Made by a program: the position numbers and the translations under genes | NCBI RefSeq assembly: GCF_001701025.1 | Contig: NZ_CP016793.1 | Span: 5,518,001-5,582,000, forward strand | Direction of reading: 5' to 3' | Source of the DNA: Lentzea guizhouensis | Lineage (GTDB): Bacteria; Actinomycetota; Actinomycetes; Mycobacteriales; Pseudonocardiaceae | DNA length: 64,000 nucleotides | Notes under the pieces: generated by a model | What the model was told of the DNA's origin: nothing | Seen by the model: only the letters and a program-made list of their open reading frames with translations | Databases searched by the model: none | Shown here: positions 43,532-55,210 of the stretch, in pieces | How the letters are laid out: each line of letters starts with the position of its first letter | How positions within the stretch are numbered: the stretch's first letter is position 1

Positions 43532-45973
43532 GTGGCAGATCCTTCGACGTACCGCCCCTCTCCGGGCACGATTCCCGAGGCCCCCGGCGTCTACAAGTTC
43601 CGGGACGCCGGTGGCCGGGTCGTGTACGTCGGCAAGGCGAAGAGCTTGCGCAGCAGGCTGAACTCGTACTTCGCGGACCTGTCCGGGCTGCACCCGCGCA
43701 CGCGGCAGATGGTGACCACGGCGGCGTCGGTCGAGTGGACCGTCGTGACCACCGAGGTCGAGGCGCTGCAGCTGGAGTACAGCTGGATCAAGGAGTTCGA
43801 CCCGCGGTTCAACGTCCGGTACCGCGACGACAAGTCGTACCCGGTGCTGGCCGTCACGTTGTTCGAGGACTACCCGCGGCTGCACGTCTACCGCGGCCCG
43901 CGCAAGAAAGGCGTGCGCTACTTCGGCCCGTTCGCACACGCGTGGGCGATTCGCGAGACTTTGGACCTGCTGCTGCGCGTTTTCCCCGCGCGCACGTGCT
44001 CGGCCGGCGTTTTCAAGCGCCACAACCAAATCGGGCGCCCCTGCCTGCTCGGGTACATCGACAAGTGCTCCGCGCCGTGCGTGGGCAAGGTCTCCGCGGA
44101 CCAGCACCGCGACATCGTCGACGACTTCTGCGACTTCCTCGCCGGCAAGACCGACCACATGGTCCGCCGCCTCGAACGCGAGATGCTGCAGGCCTCGGAG
44201 GAGCTGGAGTTCGAACGCGCGGCCCGGCTGCGCGACGACCTGGGCGCCCTGCGCCGCGCCATGGAGAAGCAGGCCGTCGTGCTCGGCGACGGCACGGACG
44301 CGGACGTGATGGCGTTCGCGCAGGACGAGCTCGAGGTCTCGGTCCAGGTGTTCCACGTGCGCGGCGGCCGGGTCCGCGGCCAGCGCGGCTGGGTGCTGGA
44401 CAAGGTGGAGGCCGTCGACGACGCGGGCCTCGTCGACCAGTTCATCATGCAGTTCTACGGCGACAACACCGAAAGCACCCCGCGCGAGGTCCTCGTCCCG
44501 GTGCTGCCCGACGACGCCGCGGCCCTGGAGGACCTGCTCTCCGAACAACGCGGCTCCCGCGTGGCCCTGCGCGTCCCCCAGCGGGGCGACAAGCGCGCCC
44601 TGCTCGAAACGGTGGCGCGCAACGCCTCCGAGGCCTTCGCCCAGCACAAGCTCCGCCGCGCAGGCGACCTCACCGCCCGCTCCGCCGCCCTGCAGGAGAT
44701 CCAGGAGGCCCTAGCCCTCGACACCGCCCCGCTGCGCATCGAGTGCATCGACATCAGCCACGTCCAGGGCACCGACGTGGTCGCCTCCCTCGTGGTCTTC
44801 GAAGACGGCCTGGCCCGCAAGTCCGAGTACCGCCGCTTCGCCATCCGCGAGGCCGCCACCGAGGGCGACGTGGCCTCCATCGCCGAGGTGGTCCGCCGCC
44901 GCTTCCAAGCCATGCTCCGCGAAACCGCCAACGGCGGCCCCAACCCCGGCATCGACCCGGACACCGGCAAACCCCGCAAGTTCGCCTACCCGCCCAACCT
45001 CCTGGTGGTCGACGGCGCCGCCCCCCAAGCCGCCGCAGCCGCCGACGTCCTCGCCGAACTCGGCATCAACGACGTGGCAGTCGTCGGCCTCGCCAAACGC
45101 CTCGAAGAGGTCTGGGTCCCCGGCGAACCGGACCCGGTCATCCTCCCGCGCACCAGCGACGCCCTCTACCTCCTCCAACGCGTCCGCGACGAGGCCCACC
45201 GCTTCGCCATCGCCTACCACCGCCAAAAGCGCTCCAAGCGCATGATCGCCTCCGAGCTCGACAACGTCCCCGGCCTCGGCGAGGCCCGCAAGGCCACCCT
45301 GCTCAAACACTTCGGCTCGGTCCGCAAGCTCAAACAGGCCACCATCGACGAAATCAGCGACCTCCCAGGCTTCGGCCGCCGCACCGCCGAAGCCGTCGTC
45401 GTGGCCCTTACCACGGCCAGCGCCCCGACGACGGCTTCGGCATCGCCCGCCACTCCCGCGCCCGCCGCTCCCTCGCCCGCCGCTCGCCGCCGCCCCTCGC
45501 CAGCCGCCCTCAACCCGTCGGCCGCGGTGCGCCGGGCGACCACCTCGGCTCCGTCTGCCACGTCGGCTCGGCCACGCCGACTCGGGCTGCTACCTCGGCT
45601 CCGGCGACTTCGCCACCTTCGCCGCCTCAGCCGACTCCGGGGCCACGCCGCCTCCGCTGGCAGACCGGGAACCGCTGCCTTGACCATCTCATCCCCGACC
45701 CGGCCGGCTCGCCTGCGTCAACCGGCTCAGAGCCCACCGCCGCGACCGGCTCGCCCGCCGCGACCGGCTCGCCCGCCGCCGACCGGCTCGCCCGCCGGCT
45801 GGTTCGCGTCGACCCGGTTGCCTCGGCGGCTGCTCCGGTTCGCCGGTCCGCCGCTCCGGCCTCGCTCGTGCCACCTGGCTCAGCCGCCGACCGGCACGCC
45901 CGCCGGGCAGCGAGCGGGCGCTGCGACGCCGCGTGGCTGCGGCCGCTGCCCCCCGACGCCGCCGAGCTCCTGA
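43532..45973 (+). CDS. uvrC: Excinuclease ABC subunit C with atypical C-terminal tail
   Basis: 813 residues if read to 45973. The normal part (about 1-625) has a GIY-YIG nuclease at the N-terminus ([26 protein letters not shown]), a UvrB-interacting UvrBC helix pair ([31 protein letters not shown]), the RNase H-like C-nuclease ([21 protein letters not shown]) and a helix-hairpin-helix ([20 protein letters not shown], then [13 protein letters not shown]). The remaining 190 residues (from nt 45409) are Pro/Ala/Arg/Ser-rich and low in complexity, unlike any UvrC I know. A frameshift or repeat expansion may have extended the reading frame; the usual end is near 45420. Confidence 0.92.
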   Translation: MADPSTYRPSPGTIPEAPGVYKFRDAGGRVVYVGKAKSLRSRLNSYFADLSGLHPRTRQMVTTAASVEWTVVTTEVEALQLEYSWIKEFDPRFNVRYRDDKSYPVLAVTLFEDYPRLHVYRGPRKKGVRYFGPFAHAWAIRETLDLLLRVFPARTCSAGVFKRHNQIGRPCLLGYIDKCSAPCVGKVSADQHRDIVDDFCDFLAGKTDHMVRRLEREMLQASEELEFERAARLRDDLGALRRAMEKQAVVLGDGTDADVMAFAQDELEVSVQVFHVRGGRVRGQRGWVLDKVEAVDDAGLVDQFIMQFYGDNTESTPREVLVPVLPDDAAALEDLLSEQRGSRVALRVPQRGDKRALLETVARNASEAFAQHKLRRAGDLTARSAALQEIQEALALDTAPLRIECIDISHVQGTDVVASLVVFEDGLARKSEYRRFAIREAATEGDVASIAEVVRRRFQAMLRETANGGPNPGIDPDTGKPRKFAYPPNLLVVDGAAPQAAAAADVLAELGINDVAVVGLAKRLEEVWVPGEPDPVILPRTSDALYLLQRVRDEAHRFAIAYHRQKRSKRMIASELDNVPGLGEARKATLLKHFGSVRKLKQATIDEISDLPGFGRRTAEAVVVALTTASAPTTASASPATPAPAAPSPAARRRPSPAALNPSAAVRRATTSAPSATSARPRRLGLLPRLRRLRHLRRLSRLRGHAASAGRPGTAALTISSPTRPARLRQPAQSPPPRPARPPRPARPPPTGSPAGWFASTRLPRRLLRFAGPPLRPRSCHLAQPPTGTPAGQRAGAATPRGCGRCPPTPPSS
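45739..45793. repeat. Tandem repeat, 18-bp unit, about 3 copies
   Basis: The unit GCCGCGACCGGCTCGCCC occurs twice exactly and once with one extra base (19 nt). It lies in the uvrC tail and the start of the HD-gene frame. Evidence of local slippage or expansion. Confidence 0.8.
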
Positions 45974-46476
45974 CCACTCTGCACGCCCAGCCCAGGCTGG
46001 TCGCCCACCTGCGCGCGGTGCACGACGTCGCCTGCCAGTTGGTCGACTGGGTCACCCGCCACCACCCCACCGCGACGTTCGACCGCGAGGCGGTCCTGTT
46101 CGGCGCGGCCACCCACGACATCGGCAAGGTCGAGCACCCGGCCGAGCTGTCCGGTCCCGGCTCGGCCCACGAACCCGCCGGCCACGCGCTCCTCCGCCAC
46201 CACGGCGTTCCCGAACGCCTGGCCCGGTTCGCCGGCACGCACGGCTCGTGGAGCTCGGCGACCACCTTCGAGGAACTGCTGGTCAGCCTGGCCGACAAGG
46301 TGTGGAAGGCCAAGCGCGTCGAGGACCTCGAACACCTGGTGACCACGCACCTGGCCACGGTCGGCGGCCGCGAGCCGTGGGACGTCTTCCTGGCCCTCGA
46401 CGACGAGCTCGACCGGATCGCGGCGAGGGCCGACGAGCGGCTGGCGTTCCAGGCGAGCTGTCCGATCGCGGGGTGA
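45868..46476 (+). CDS. HD-domain protein (probable metal-dependent phosphohydrolase)
   Basis: About 202 residues from GTG 45868. The HD motif is visible: [25 protein letters not shown] (the conserved His-Asp pair), [23 protein letters not shown]-domain enzymes hydrolyse nucleotides or phosphoesters. The start is uncertain because the frame stays open far upstream through the repeat region; the true N-terminus may be near residue 35 ([12 protein letters not shown]). It overlaps the end of the open uvrC frame in a different reading frame. Confidence 0.7.
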   Translation: MPPGSAADRHARRAASGRCDAAWLRPLPPDAAELLTTLHAQPRLVAHLRAVHDVACQLVDWVTRHHPTATFDREAVLFGAATHDIGKVEHPAELSGPGSAHEPAGHALLRHHGVPERLARFAGTHGSWSSATTFEELLVSLADKVWKAKRVEDLEHLVTTHLATVGGREPWDVFLALDDELDRIAARADERLAFQASCPIAG

Positions 46477-46640
46477 CGCCCATGTCCCCGTGCAGGCCGG
46501 CCGGAGCCGATCCCCACAGCCTTGCCGGCGGTGCCGCTGCCGCCGCCCGTTGTGATGTGCGGGCGGCCCGTCCAAGCAGCGGGGCGTGCGGCCCGCTCGC
46601 TCTCTTCGCGCGGAGTCGGCGGTCCGGCGGTGTCGGCCGA

Positions 46641-46770
46641 GCTGGGCTGCCTCTACGTCCTTCCGGCTTGGCTGGGCTGGCTCCGGCTTGGCTGCGCAGG
46701 CTCTACGTCCCTCCGGCTTGGCTGGGCTGGCTCTACGTCCCTCCGTCCTGGTTGCACTGGCCCACATCCG
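46641..46770. repeat. Imperfect tandem repeat, 30-bp unit, 4-5 copies
   Basis: Units begin GCTGGGCTGG or a variant and contain CTCTACGTCC and TCCGGCTTG; one copy (46671-46690) lacks 10 nt. There are no regular spacers, so this is not a CRISPR array. It lies in the 710-nt gap between the HD gene and rapZ, for which I see no other gene. Confidence 0.8.
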
Positions 46771-46963
46771 CCCCTCTGGCCGAGCAGCGCAGGCCGCCCC
46801 CACCCGCCCTTCCTTCTAGGCGCGGCGAGGACGACCATGTTTCCGAGCCACCTGACAGACGCCCCCCAGCGCGGATCCGGACAACATTCACCCGCCCGAG
46901 TGACGACCCCGCGAACCCGCACGACACAACCGGGTCCGCGACCGAGACGTCCACCAACCGCGG

Positions 46964-47035
46964 GCGGGCTCACCATGACGCCCGCGAGCGGGCTGACCGT
47001 GACGCGCGCGGGCGGGCTCACCGTGACGCGCGCTT
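46964..47035. repeat. Tandem repeat, 24-bp unit, 3 copies
   Basis: Three 24-nt units each starting GCGGGCT and containing ACCGTGACGCG or ACCATGACGCC; the second and third are nearly identical. Second of the two repeat blocks in the uvrC-rapZ gap. Confidence 0.8.
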
Positions 47036-47186
47036 CTTCGCGGGCCGAACCTGCGGCGCGCGGAGGGGTTCGCGGGGGAGACTGCACCCGGCGCCGCCGA
47101 AGAGCTCGGTGCCGAACCCGCAGAGCTGGCCAAACGAGAGCGGAAGCTGATGCGTTCGCTCATGAACAGGTAACGGAGTCGTAGTC

Positions 47187-48065
47187 GTGAACGCGGAGAA
47201 GTCCGGCATCGAAGTCGCTGTGGTGACCGGGCTGTCCGGTGCGGGTCGCAGCACCGCGGCCAAGTGCCTGGAGGACCTCGGCTGGTTCGTCGTCGACAAC
47301 CTGCCCCCGGAACTCATCGCCACCATGGTCGAGCTCGGCGCGCAGGCGCGTGGGGCGATCACCAGGGTTGCCGTCGTGATGGACGTGCGCAGTCGTGCGT
47401 TCACCGAAGACCTCGCGTCGATCATCAAGGACCTGGACGCGCGCGGGTACAAGCCGCGGGTGCTGTTCCTCGAGGCCACCGATGCCGTGCTGATCCGCCG
47501 GTTCGAGGCGGTGCGGCGGGGTCACCCGATGCAGGGTGACGGGCGGTTGCAGGACGGCATCGAGGCCGAGCGGATCCTGCTGACCCCGCTCAAGCAGGAG
47601 GCCGACCTGGTGCTCGACACGTCAGCCCTGTCCGTCCACCAGCTCAGGGCCAAGATCGAGGACACCTTCGGCACCGAGGCGGCCACCAGGACGCGGGTCA
47701 CCGTGCTGAGCTTCGGCTACAAGTACGGGCTGCCGATGGACGCCGACCTGGTCATGGACGTGCGGTTCCTGCCCAACCCGTTCTGGATCCCCGAGCTGCG
47801 CGAACAGACCGGGCTGGACGGTGAGGTGCGCAACTACGTGTTGTCGCAGGAGGGCGCTGAGGAATTTCTGGACCGGTACCACGAGTTGCTCAGGCTGGTC
47901 GGCGCCGGTTACCGGCGTGAGGGCAAGCGGTACCTGACGCTCGCCATCGGGTGCACGGGTGGCAAGCACCGCAGCGTTGCCCTGTCCGAGGAGCTGTCGG
48001 CTCGGCTGGCCAGCGAGGACGGCATGGCGGTCAAGGTTGTGCACAGGGATCTGGGACGCGAGTGA
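47187..48065 (+). CDS. rapZ: RapZ/YvcJ-family nucleotide-binding protein
   Basis: 292 residues, P-loop GLSGAGRS near residue 15 (Walker A variant), VVDNLPPELI and the C-terminal RapZ motif FGYKYGLPMDADLVMDVRFLPNP, ending CTGGKHRSV. In E. coli RapZ is an RNA adaptor that controls amino-sugar synthesis; in actinobacteria the gene is part of the rapZ-yvcK-whiA set with unsettled role. ACGGAG before GTG 47187. Its stop overlaps yvcK by 4 nt (GTGA). Confidence 0.95.
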   Translation: MNAEKSGIEVAVVTGLSGAGRSTAAKCLEDLGWFVVDNLPPELIATMVELGAQARGAITRVAVVMDVRSRAFTEDLASIIKDLDARGYKPRVLFLEATDAVLIRRFEAVRRGHPMQGDGRLQDGIEAERILLTPLKQEADLVLDTSALSVHQLRAKIEDTFGTEAATRTRVTVLSFGYKYGLPMDADLVMDVRFLPNPFWIPELREQTGLDGEVRNYVLSQEGAEEFLDRYHELLRLVGAGYRREGKRYLTLAIGCTGGKHRSVALSEELSARLASEDGMAVKVVHRDLGRE

Positions 48066-49039
48066 CGAAGTTGAAAGCAGTTGCTCTAGGTGGTGGGCAC
48101 GGGCTGCACGCGACGCTGTCGGCGTTGCGGCGGGTGACCGACGACGTGACGGCCGTGGTGACCGTCGCGGACGACGGGGGCTCGTCGGGGCGGTTGCGGC
48201 GCGAGATCACGGACCTGCTGCCGCCGGGTGACCTGCGCAAGGCCATGGCGGCGCTGGCGGGGGAGGACGAGCACAGCCAGCTGTGGACGTCCCTGTTCAA
48301 GCACCGCTTCGGCGGCACGGGAGCGCTGGCCGGCCACGCGGTCGGCAACCTGGTGATCGCCGGGCTGCTCGAGCAGCTCGGCGACCCGGTCGCGGTGCTC
48401 GAGCTCACGGGCAGGCTGCTCGGGGTGCGGGGGCGGGTGCTGCCGATGTCGAACGACCCGCTCGATATCGAGGCCGACGTCACCGGCCTCGACGAGGACG
48501 TCAAGGACGTGCGGCGGATCAGGGGCCAGGTCGCCATCGCGACCACGCCGGGACTGGTGCGGCGCATCCGGCTGGCTGCCCCGAACGGGCGACCTGTCGG
48601 CTGTCCGCAGGCGGTGGAGGCTGTACTTGCCGCCGATCTCGTGCTACTCGGTCCCGGATCGTGGTTCACCAGCGTGTTGCCGCACCTGCTGGTCCCCGAG
48701 CTGCACGACGCGCTGGTGCGAACGCGCGCCAAGAAGGTCCTCGTGCTCAACCTCGTCCCCCAGCCGGGTGAAACCGCCGGTTTCTCACCCGAGCGGCATC
48801 TGGACGTAGTCTGCGAGCACGCACCCGAGCTGAAGGTGGACGCGGTGATCGCCGACGTCGACTCGGTCCCGACGCCGGACCGGTTGACGCGAGCCGCCTC
48901 GGCACTGGGTGCGCGAACGCACCTGGCCAAGATCGCCGCACCGGACGCTGCCGACCGGCACGATCCGGAGGCGTTGGCAGGGTGCCTGAGGCAAGTGGTC
49001 GAGGAGACCGGAGTGGGAGGGACAGACCCGTGGCGATGA
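48062..49039 (+). CDS. yvcK: YvcK family protein (2-phospho-L-lactate transferase-like)
   Basis: 325 residues: [15 protein letters not shown] near the N-terminus (nucleotide-sugar binding) and [17 protein letters not shown], the YvcK signature; [23 protein letters not shown] follows. In mycobacteria and Bacillus YvcK binds UDP-sugars and is needed for normal cell-wall growth on some carbon sources. GTG 48062 begins inside the rapZ stop. It ends 10 nt inside the whiA start. Confidence 0.93.
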   Translation: MTKLKAVALGGGHGLHATLSALRRVTDDVTAVVTVADDGGSSGRLRREITDLLPPGDLRKAMAALAGEDEHSQLWTSLFKHRFGGTGALAGHAVGNLVIAGLLEQLGDPVAVLELTGRLLGVRGRVLPMSNDPLDIEADVTGLDEDVKDVRRIRGQVAIATTPGLVRRIRLAAPNGRPVGCPQAVEAVLAADLVLLGPGSWFTSVLPHLLVPELHDALVRTRAKKVLVLNLVPQPGETAGFSPERHLDVVCEHAPELKVDAVIADVDSVPTPDRLTRAASALGARTHLAKIAAPDAADRHDPEALAGCLRQVVEETGVGGTDPWR

Positions 49040-50008
49040 CGTCGGCGGTCAAGGACGAGCTGAGCAGGCTCGCGGTATCCAAGACCTGTTGCCGCCGCGC
49101 GGAGGTCTCGTCCCTGCTCAGGTTCGCCGGTGGCCTGCACATCGTGTCCGGCCGGGTGGTCGTCGAGGCCGAGCTGGACCTCGGCTCCGCCGCCCGCAGG
49201 CTGCTCAAGGAGATCCAGGCGCTCTACGGCCACCACGCCGAGGTGTTCACGATCCAGTCGAACGGCCTGCGCAAGGGCACCCGCTACGTCGTCCGCGTGG
49301 TCAAGGACGGCGAGGGCCTGGCCCGCCAGACCGGCCTGCTCGACCCGCGCGGCCGTCCCGTGCGCGGCCTGCCCGCGCCCGTGGTCTCCGGCGGCGTGTG
49401 CGACGCCGAGGCAGTGGCGCGGCGCCTTCCTGGCCCACGGCTCGCTCACCGAACCGGGCCGCAGCTCCTCGCTGGAGATCACCTGCCCCGGCCCCGAGGC
49501 GGCGCTGGCACTGGTCGGCGCGGCCCGCAGGATGGGCATCGCCTCCAAGCAGCGCGAGGTCCGCGGCGCCGAACGCGTGGTCATCAGGGACGGCGACGCC
49601 ATCGGCGCCATGCTCACCCGCCTCGGCGCCCACGACAGCGTCCTGGCCTGGGAAGAACGCCGCATGCGTCGCGAGGTCCGCGCCACCGCCAACCGCCTCG
49701 CGAACTTCGACGACGCCAACCTCCGCCGCTCGGCCGCGCCGGTCGCCGCAGCCCGCGTCGCCCGCGCCCTGGAGATCCTCGGCCCGGAGGCCCCCGACCA
49801 CCTGGCAGCAGCCGGCCAGCTCCGCCTGGCCCACCGGCAGGCGTCGCTGGAGGAGCTCGGCCAGCTGTCCGACCCGCAGATGACCAAGGACGCTGTTGCC
49901 GGACGCATAAGGCGTCTCCTGGCCATGGCCGACAAGCGCGCGAAGGACCTGGGCCTGCCCGACACCGAGTCGGCGGTCACGGCGGAGATGCTCGAAGCCG
50001 AGGTCTGA
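49030..50008 (+). pseudogene. whiA: Sporulation regulator WhiA, frameshifted
   Basis: The gene is complete in content but not in frame. From GTG 49030 one frame gives [34 protein letters not shown] and CDAEAV (LAGLIDADG-like N-terminal domain); from about 49417 another frame gives [33 protein letters not shown] (the helix-turn-helix WhiA region) and [12 protein letters not shown] near its end. The junction is GTGG at 49414-49417, where the family has GTG-TGG (V-W); loss of two bases (TG) explains the shift. WhiA controls sporulation and cell division in actinomycetes. As read, the product would be cut short after about 130 correct residues. Confidence 0.85.
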
Positions 50009-50034
50009 GCAGTCCACTGAGCGATACTGGTTCG

Positions 50035-50241
50035 GTGTTGCACGACCAGTCCGTGCCACCGGACCAGGTGGCCAACACCGCCCACGACGTCTCGGGCACC
50101 GCGGTGCAGGCGGGCACGATCAACGGCGGCGTGCACGTCCACCCGCCCCACCGTGCCGCTGCGTTGCCACTCCGGGCCGGCATCGTCCCACCGCAGGCGG
50201 CGCTGCACGAAAATCTCGTGAGGTGGCGGCGAGAGGCCTAG
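50035..50241 (+). CDS. Small protein resembling the N-terminus of STAND/NB-ARC-type proteins
   Basis: 68 residues from GTG 50035: [21 protein letters not shown] is the Gly/Val-rich 'xQAGxINGGVHxH' motif that opens many actinobacterial NTPase/TPR effector or regulator proteins. Here it stands alone; no ATPase follows in frame. Either a truncated relic or a true small protein with that motif. It ends at TAG 50239-50241, overlapping the convergent LuxR gene stop. Confidence 0.5.
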   Translation: MLHDQSVPPDQVANTAHDVSGTAVQAGTINGGVHVHPPHRAAALPLRAGIVPPQAALHENLVRWRREA

Positions 50242-52577
50242 GAGTGACGACCAGCCCACACCGCCAGCTGCGCGCGTGACCGCAACCCCAACTTGGCGCG
50301 AGCGTGTGTCACATGCCGCGCGACGGTGTGCTGCGAGATCCCCAGCCGCACCCCGATCTGCCGGTTCGTCAACCCCTCCGCCACCAACGTCGCCACGTGC
50401 ATCTCCCGCGCCGAGATCACCCCACCAGGATCCGCGACGGCCGGTGTCAAGGCGTAGGAGATGGCCTGGGGCAACGACATCCGTTCCCCACAAGACTCCG
50501 CCGCCCGCAACCGCCCAGCAGCAATCCGCGACCGGCACACCGAACGCGCCTCGTCCAGCAACGCCTGCCAGTAGGGCTCGGCCCGGAAGTCGTACCGGGT
50601 CCGCACAACGGAAGCCGCGGTCAGCAGCGACAAAGCGCGCGAGTCATCCGACCCGACGCCGACCAGCCCCAGAGCCAACCCCTCCAGGTCGTAGAACTGG
50701 TCCATCGGATGCTCCGACCCGACTTCCAACGACTCCCGGAACAGCTCCACAGCAGCAGCGAAGTCCCCACGCGCCAACGCAAGCGCACCGGCCGTGTGCA
50801 GCACAGGGTTCAACATGTGCGGCAAACCCAACAGCCGCACCAATGTCAGAGACTCAGCAACCAAAGGCGCAGCCAGGTCCGCGAAACCGTGCTGCACCAA
50901 CGTCCACGCATAGGAATTCAGCAGCACTCCCCGCGCGAGCTTGTCTCCAGAGGCCCGCAACAACGCCACGGCCTCGTCGAACAACTCCCAAGCCGCAGCA
51001 GGGTTCCCGGTGTGTGCCTCAGCGGAAGCCAGAACTTCCAGAGCACGCGCCAACGTTCCCGGCCGGCCGGCGCCCGAACGCTCGATCGCCAATGACTCAA
51101 GAGCGAACCGGCGGGTCACCTCCCAGTCGCCGCGCACGCGGTGGTGCATGGCGGCCAGCGCGGTCAGAACGCTGCGGTACGAGGCCGGCATCTCCTGGGA
51201 CAGGGCGCGGTGCAGGAGCGAGGTCGAGGCGCCGCGCGGGCCGGCTGAGGTGGACGTCCAGGCCTGGGCGACGACCGTCAGAGCGTGGCGGGACCAGTCG
51301 GACAGCTCTGTGGTGCGGGCGATGGCGAGGTCGAGCAGGCCGATGTTGCGGTCCAGCAGCAGCACCGCGGACGGGGTGGGGAAGAAGCGGGAGATCTCCG
51401 GTTCGACGACCGAGCACACCCAGTCGACGACGCGGTCGGCCACGACGGGCAGGTCGCCGGACTCGGCGGCGCGCGAGTGGCAGTACAGGCGGATCGACTC
51501 CAGCTGGCGGAACGTGGTGTGGCCGGCCGCGCGGTCCACGACCAGCAGGGACTTCTGCTCCAGGCCGGTCAGCAGGTCCAGGGCGTCGGGGACGTCGCAG
51601 ACCGCCGAGGCGACGCCGAGGTCGAAGGGCACGCCGAGCACGGCCAGGCGGCGGCAGGCCGACTGCTCGGCGCCGGAGAGCAGGTCGTAGCTCCAGCCGA
51701 TCGCGGCGTGCAGGGTGCGGTGGCGGTCGTCGGCGGTGCGCGGGCCGCCGGTCAGCAGGGCCGGGTCGCCGAGGCGGGCCAGCACGTCGGCGGGGGACAG
51801 GACGGTCATCCGGCGCGCGGCCAGTTCGATCGCCAGCGGCATGCCGTCCAGGAAGCGGCACACGGCCACCACGTTGGCGACGTTGGAGCCGTCCACCACG
51901 AACGAGCGGTCGACGGCCACGGCGCGGTCGCGGAAGAGCTGTACGGCGTCGTAACGCAAAGCGGTCAAGACATCGATGTCAGCGGGTGGCAGACCCAGTT
52001 CGCCCACCGCGAAGACCTGCTCGCCGGGCAGCCGCAGCGGTTCGCGCGAGGTCGTCAGCACGCGCAGCCGCGGGCAGCGGGCCAGCAGTTCGGAGACCAG
52101 GTCGGCGGCGTCGGCCAGCACGTGCTCGCAGTTGTCCAGCACCAGCAGCGGGCGGCGGTGCCGGTCGACCTCGGTGATCACGGCCTCGCGCACCGAGCGG
52201 TTCGGCAACGGGTGCGCGCCCACGGCCTGGTAGACCGCCCGGACCACGTCGGACGCCGACGCGAGCGGTGCCCACCACACCTGGCCGGTGCGCTTGCCCG
52301 CGTGCTGCACGGCCAACCGGGTCTTGCCCGCGCCCGCCGGACCGACGAGGCTCACCAGGCGGTGCTCCGAGCCCAGCCCGGCCAGCGCCGCGAGCTCCTC
52401 GCGGCGGCCGACGAAGCTGTCGAGCGGGGTGGGGAGGAGAGCGCGCGGGGTGTCCGGACGGGCGGACGAACGCGAGCGGTACGCGCGCTGACGGCACGCG
52501 TTGGAGCAGTACCGGCGCCCGGAGGACGCGTCGCTCAAGGGGTTTCCACATGTCACGCAGGCGGCACCGGCCGTCAT
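50238..52577 (-). CDS. LuxR-family regulator with N-terminal zinc-ribbon and AfsR/STAND-like ATPase
   Basis: 779 residues. An N-terminal Cys4-like ribbon ([22 protein letters not shown]), a STAND-type ATPase (Walker [12 protein letters not shown] near residue 80, Walker [15 protein letters not shown]), a TPR-rich middle and a C-terminal LuxR helix-turn-helix ([40 protein letters not shown]). The ATPase part resembles the SARP/AfsR-like regulators of secondary metabolism. ATG 52577 gives [10 protein letters not shown]. It is unlike the LAL gene at 9564, so this is a different family. Divergent from a small gene at 52668. Confidence 0.88.
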   Translation of the reverse strand: MTAGAACVTCGNPLSDASSGRRYCSNACRQRAYRSRSSARPDTPRALLPTPLDSFVGRREELAALAGLGSEHRLVSLVGPAGAGKTRLAVQHAGKRTGQVWWAPLASASDVVRAVYQAVGAHPLPNRSVREAVITEVDRHRRPLLVLDNCEHVLADAADLVSELLARCPRLRVLTTSREPLRLPGEQVFAVGELGLPPADIDVLTALRYDAVQLFRDRAVAVDRSFVVDGSNVANVVAVCRFLDGMPLAIELAARRMTVLSPADVLARLGDPALLTGGPRTADDRHRTLHAAIGWSYDLLSGAEQSACRRLAVLGVPFDLGVASAVCDVPDALDLLTGLEQKSLLVVDRAAGHTTFRQLESIRLYCHSRAAESGDLPVVADRVVDWVCSVVEPEISRFFPTPSAVLLLDRNIGLLDLAIARTTELSDWSRHALTVVAQAWTSTSAGPRGASTSLLHRALSQEMPASYRSVLTALAAMHHRVRGDWEVTRRFALESLAIERSGAGRPGTLARALEVLASAEAHTGNPAAAWELFDEAVALLRASGDKLARGVLLNSYAWTLVQHGFADLAAPLVAESLTLVRLLGLPHMLNPVLHTAGALALARGDFAAAVELFRESLEVGSEHPMDQFYDLEGLALGLVGVGSDDSRALSLLTAASVVRTRYDFRAEPYWQALLDEARSVCRSRIAAGRLRAAESCGERMSLPQAISYALTPAVADPGGVISAREMHVATLVAEGLTNRQIGVRLGISQHTVARHVTHARAKLGLRSRAQLAVWAGRHS

Positions 52578-52667
52578 GAGCAACGACCGTACCGGCGTGT
52601 AACGGCCCGTAACACCCGCTGATTCGGGGTATTGAAGGCGTCCTCGCGGCGTGGACACGATCGGGTC

Positions 52668-52877
52668 ATGACAGCGCAGCCGCAGCCGCCGCACACCTCG
52701 CTCGTCCCGCCGCAGGACCGCGCGGTGGTCGACGAGTGGCTCGCCAGGATCGTCGCGGTCGTCGGGCGGGGTGCCCGCGAGGACAGCGCCGAGGCCTGCC
52801 GCACCGCCGCGGAGGCCGCGGAGGAGCTGAGCGCCTACCTCTGGGTGCTCCGCGCGGTGCGCCGCCGAACGGCCTAG
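52668..52877 (+). CDS. Small hypothetical protein
   Basis: 69 residues, from ATG 52668; an N-terminal proline patch (MTAQPQPPHTSLVPPQ) then an amphipathic helical part with LAEELSAYLWVLRAVRRR-like character (residues about 45-65). No known family, no signal peptide. Lies 90 nt divergent from the LuxR gene. Confidence 0.5.
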   Translation: MTAQPQPPHTSLVPPQDRAVVDEWLARIVAVVGRGAREDSAEACRTAAEAAEELSAYLWVLRAVRRRTA

Positions 52878-53996
<1,119 letters not shown>

Positions 53997-54016
53997 GCAG
54001 CGGGAACGGACAGTCA

Positions 54017-55210
54017 GTGAAGACTCTCAGCGACCTGCTCGCCGAGGGTGTCGCGGGTCGGCGCGTGCTCGTGCGCGCCGACCTGAACGTCCCCCTCGAT
54101 GGCGACAAGATCACCGACGACGGCCGTGTCCGCGCGTCGGTGCCGACGATCAAGGCACTGGCCGACGCCGGTGCCCGCGTGGTCGTCACCGCCCACCTCG
54201 GCCGCCCCAAGGGCGAGCCGGACCCCGAGTTCTCCCTGGCCCCGGCCGCCGCTCGCCTCGGTGAGCTGCTCGGCATCGAGGTCACGCTGGCAGAGGACCT
54301 CGTCGGCCCGTCCGCCACGTCCGCGGTCGGCGCGCTGACCGACGGTGGCGTCGTGATGCTGGAGAACGTCCGCTTCGACGCCCGCGAGACCTCGAAGGAC
54401 GACGCGGAGCGCGCGGCGCTGGCCGACGAGCTCGCCTCGTTCGCGGACGCGTTCGTGTCCGACGGCTTCGGTGTCGTGCACCGCAAGCAGGCCTCGGTCT
54501 ACGACGTGGCGCAGAAGCTCCCCGCGTACGTCGGCGGTCTCGTGGAGACCGAGCTCGGCGTGCTGCGCAAGCTGACCGACGACCTGGAGCGCCCGTACGT
54601 CGTCGTGCTCGGCGGCGCGAAGGTCTCCGACAAGCTCGGCGTCATCGCGAACCTGCTGACCAAGGTCGACCGGCTGCTGGTCGGCGGCGGCATGGCGTAC
54701 ACGTTCCTCAAGGCCCAGGGCCACGAGGTCGGCACGTCGCTGCTGCAGGAAGACCAGCTCGACCAGGTCAAGGGCTTCCTCGCGGAGGCCGAGAAGCGCG
54801 GCGTCGAGCTCGTGCTGCCGGTCGACGTGCTGGTCACCGCCGAGTTCGGCAACACCGAGCACGACGTCGTCGGCACCGACGCGATCCCCGCCGGCAAGAT
54901 GGGCCTCGACATCGGCCCGAAGTCGCGGGAGCTCTTCGCCTCGAAGCTCGCCGACGCCAAGACCGTGTTCTGGAACGGCCCGATGGGCGTGTTCGAGATC
55001 GAGACCTACGCCGGCGGCACCCGTGCCGTGGCCGAGGCGCTCGTGGCGTCCGACGCGTTCACCGTCGTCGGCGGCGGTGACTCCGCCGCGGCCGTCCGCG
55101 CGCTGGGTCTGCCCGAGGACGGCTTCTCACACATCTCCACCGGTGGTGGCGCCTCCCTGGAGTTCCTCGAGGGCAAGGACCTCCCCGGCATCAGCGTTTT
55201 GGAGTCCTGA
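54017..55210 (+). CDS. pgk: Phosphoglycerate kinase
   Basis: 397 residues: [33 protein letters not shown] and the nucleotide loop [10 protein letters not shown], ending [10 protein letters not shown] and GGGDSAAAV. Normal length. Twenty nt after gap. GGA upstream of GTG 54017. Confidence 0.98.
   Translation: MKTLSDLLAEGVAGRRVLVRADLNVPLDGDKITDDGRVRASVPTIKALADAGARVVVTAHLGRPKGEPDPEFSLAPAAARLGELLGIEVTLAEDLVGPSATSAVGALTDGGVVMLENVRFDARETSKDDAERAALADELASFADAFVSDGFGVVHRKQASVYDVAQKLPAYVGGLVETELGVLRKLTDDLERPYVVVLGGAKVSDKLGVIANLLTKVDRLLVGGGMAYTFLKAQGHEVGTSLLQEDQLDQVKGFLAEAEKRGVELVLPVDVLVTAEFGNTEHDVVGTDAIPAGKMGLDIGPKSRELFASKLADAKTVFWNGPMGVFEIETYAGGTRAVAEALVASDAFTVVGGGDSAAAVRALGLPEDGFSHISTGGGASLEFLEGKDLPGISVLES

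Noticed and set aside
46641..46770. A possible CRISPR array
   Set aside because: The units are contiguous with no unique spacers and vary in length, so it is a simple tandem repeat.
46522..47184. A 220-codon open frame across the repeat block before rapZ
   Set aside because: Its translation only reflects the tandem repeats; no start signal or conserved feature.
49400..49430. Programmed frameshifting in whiA
   Set aside because: No slippery heptamer or following RNA structure that I can see, and WhiA is not known to use this; a deletion or sequencing error is simpler.
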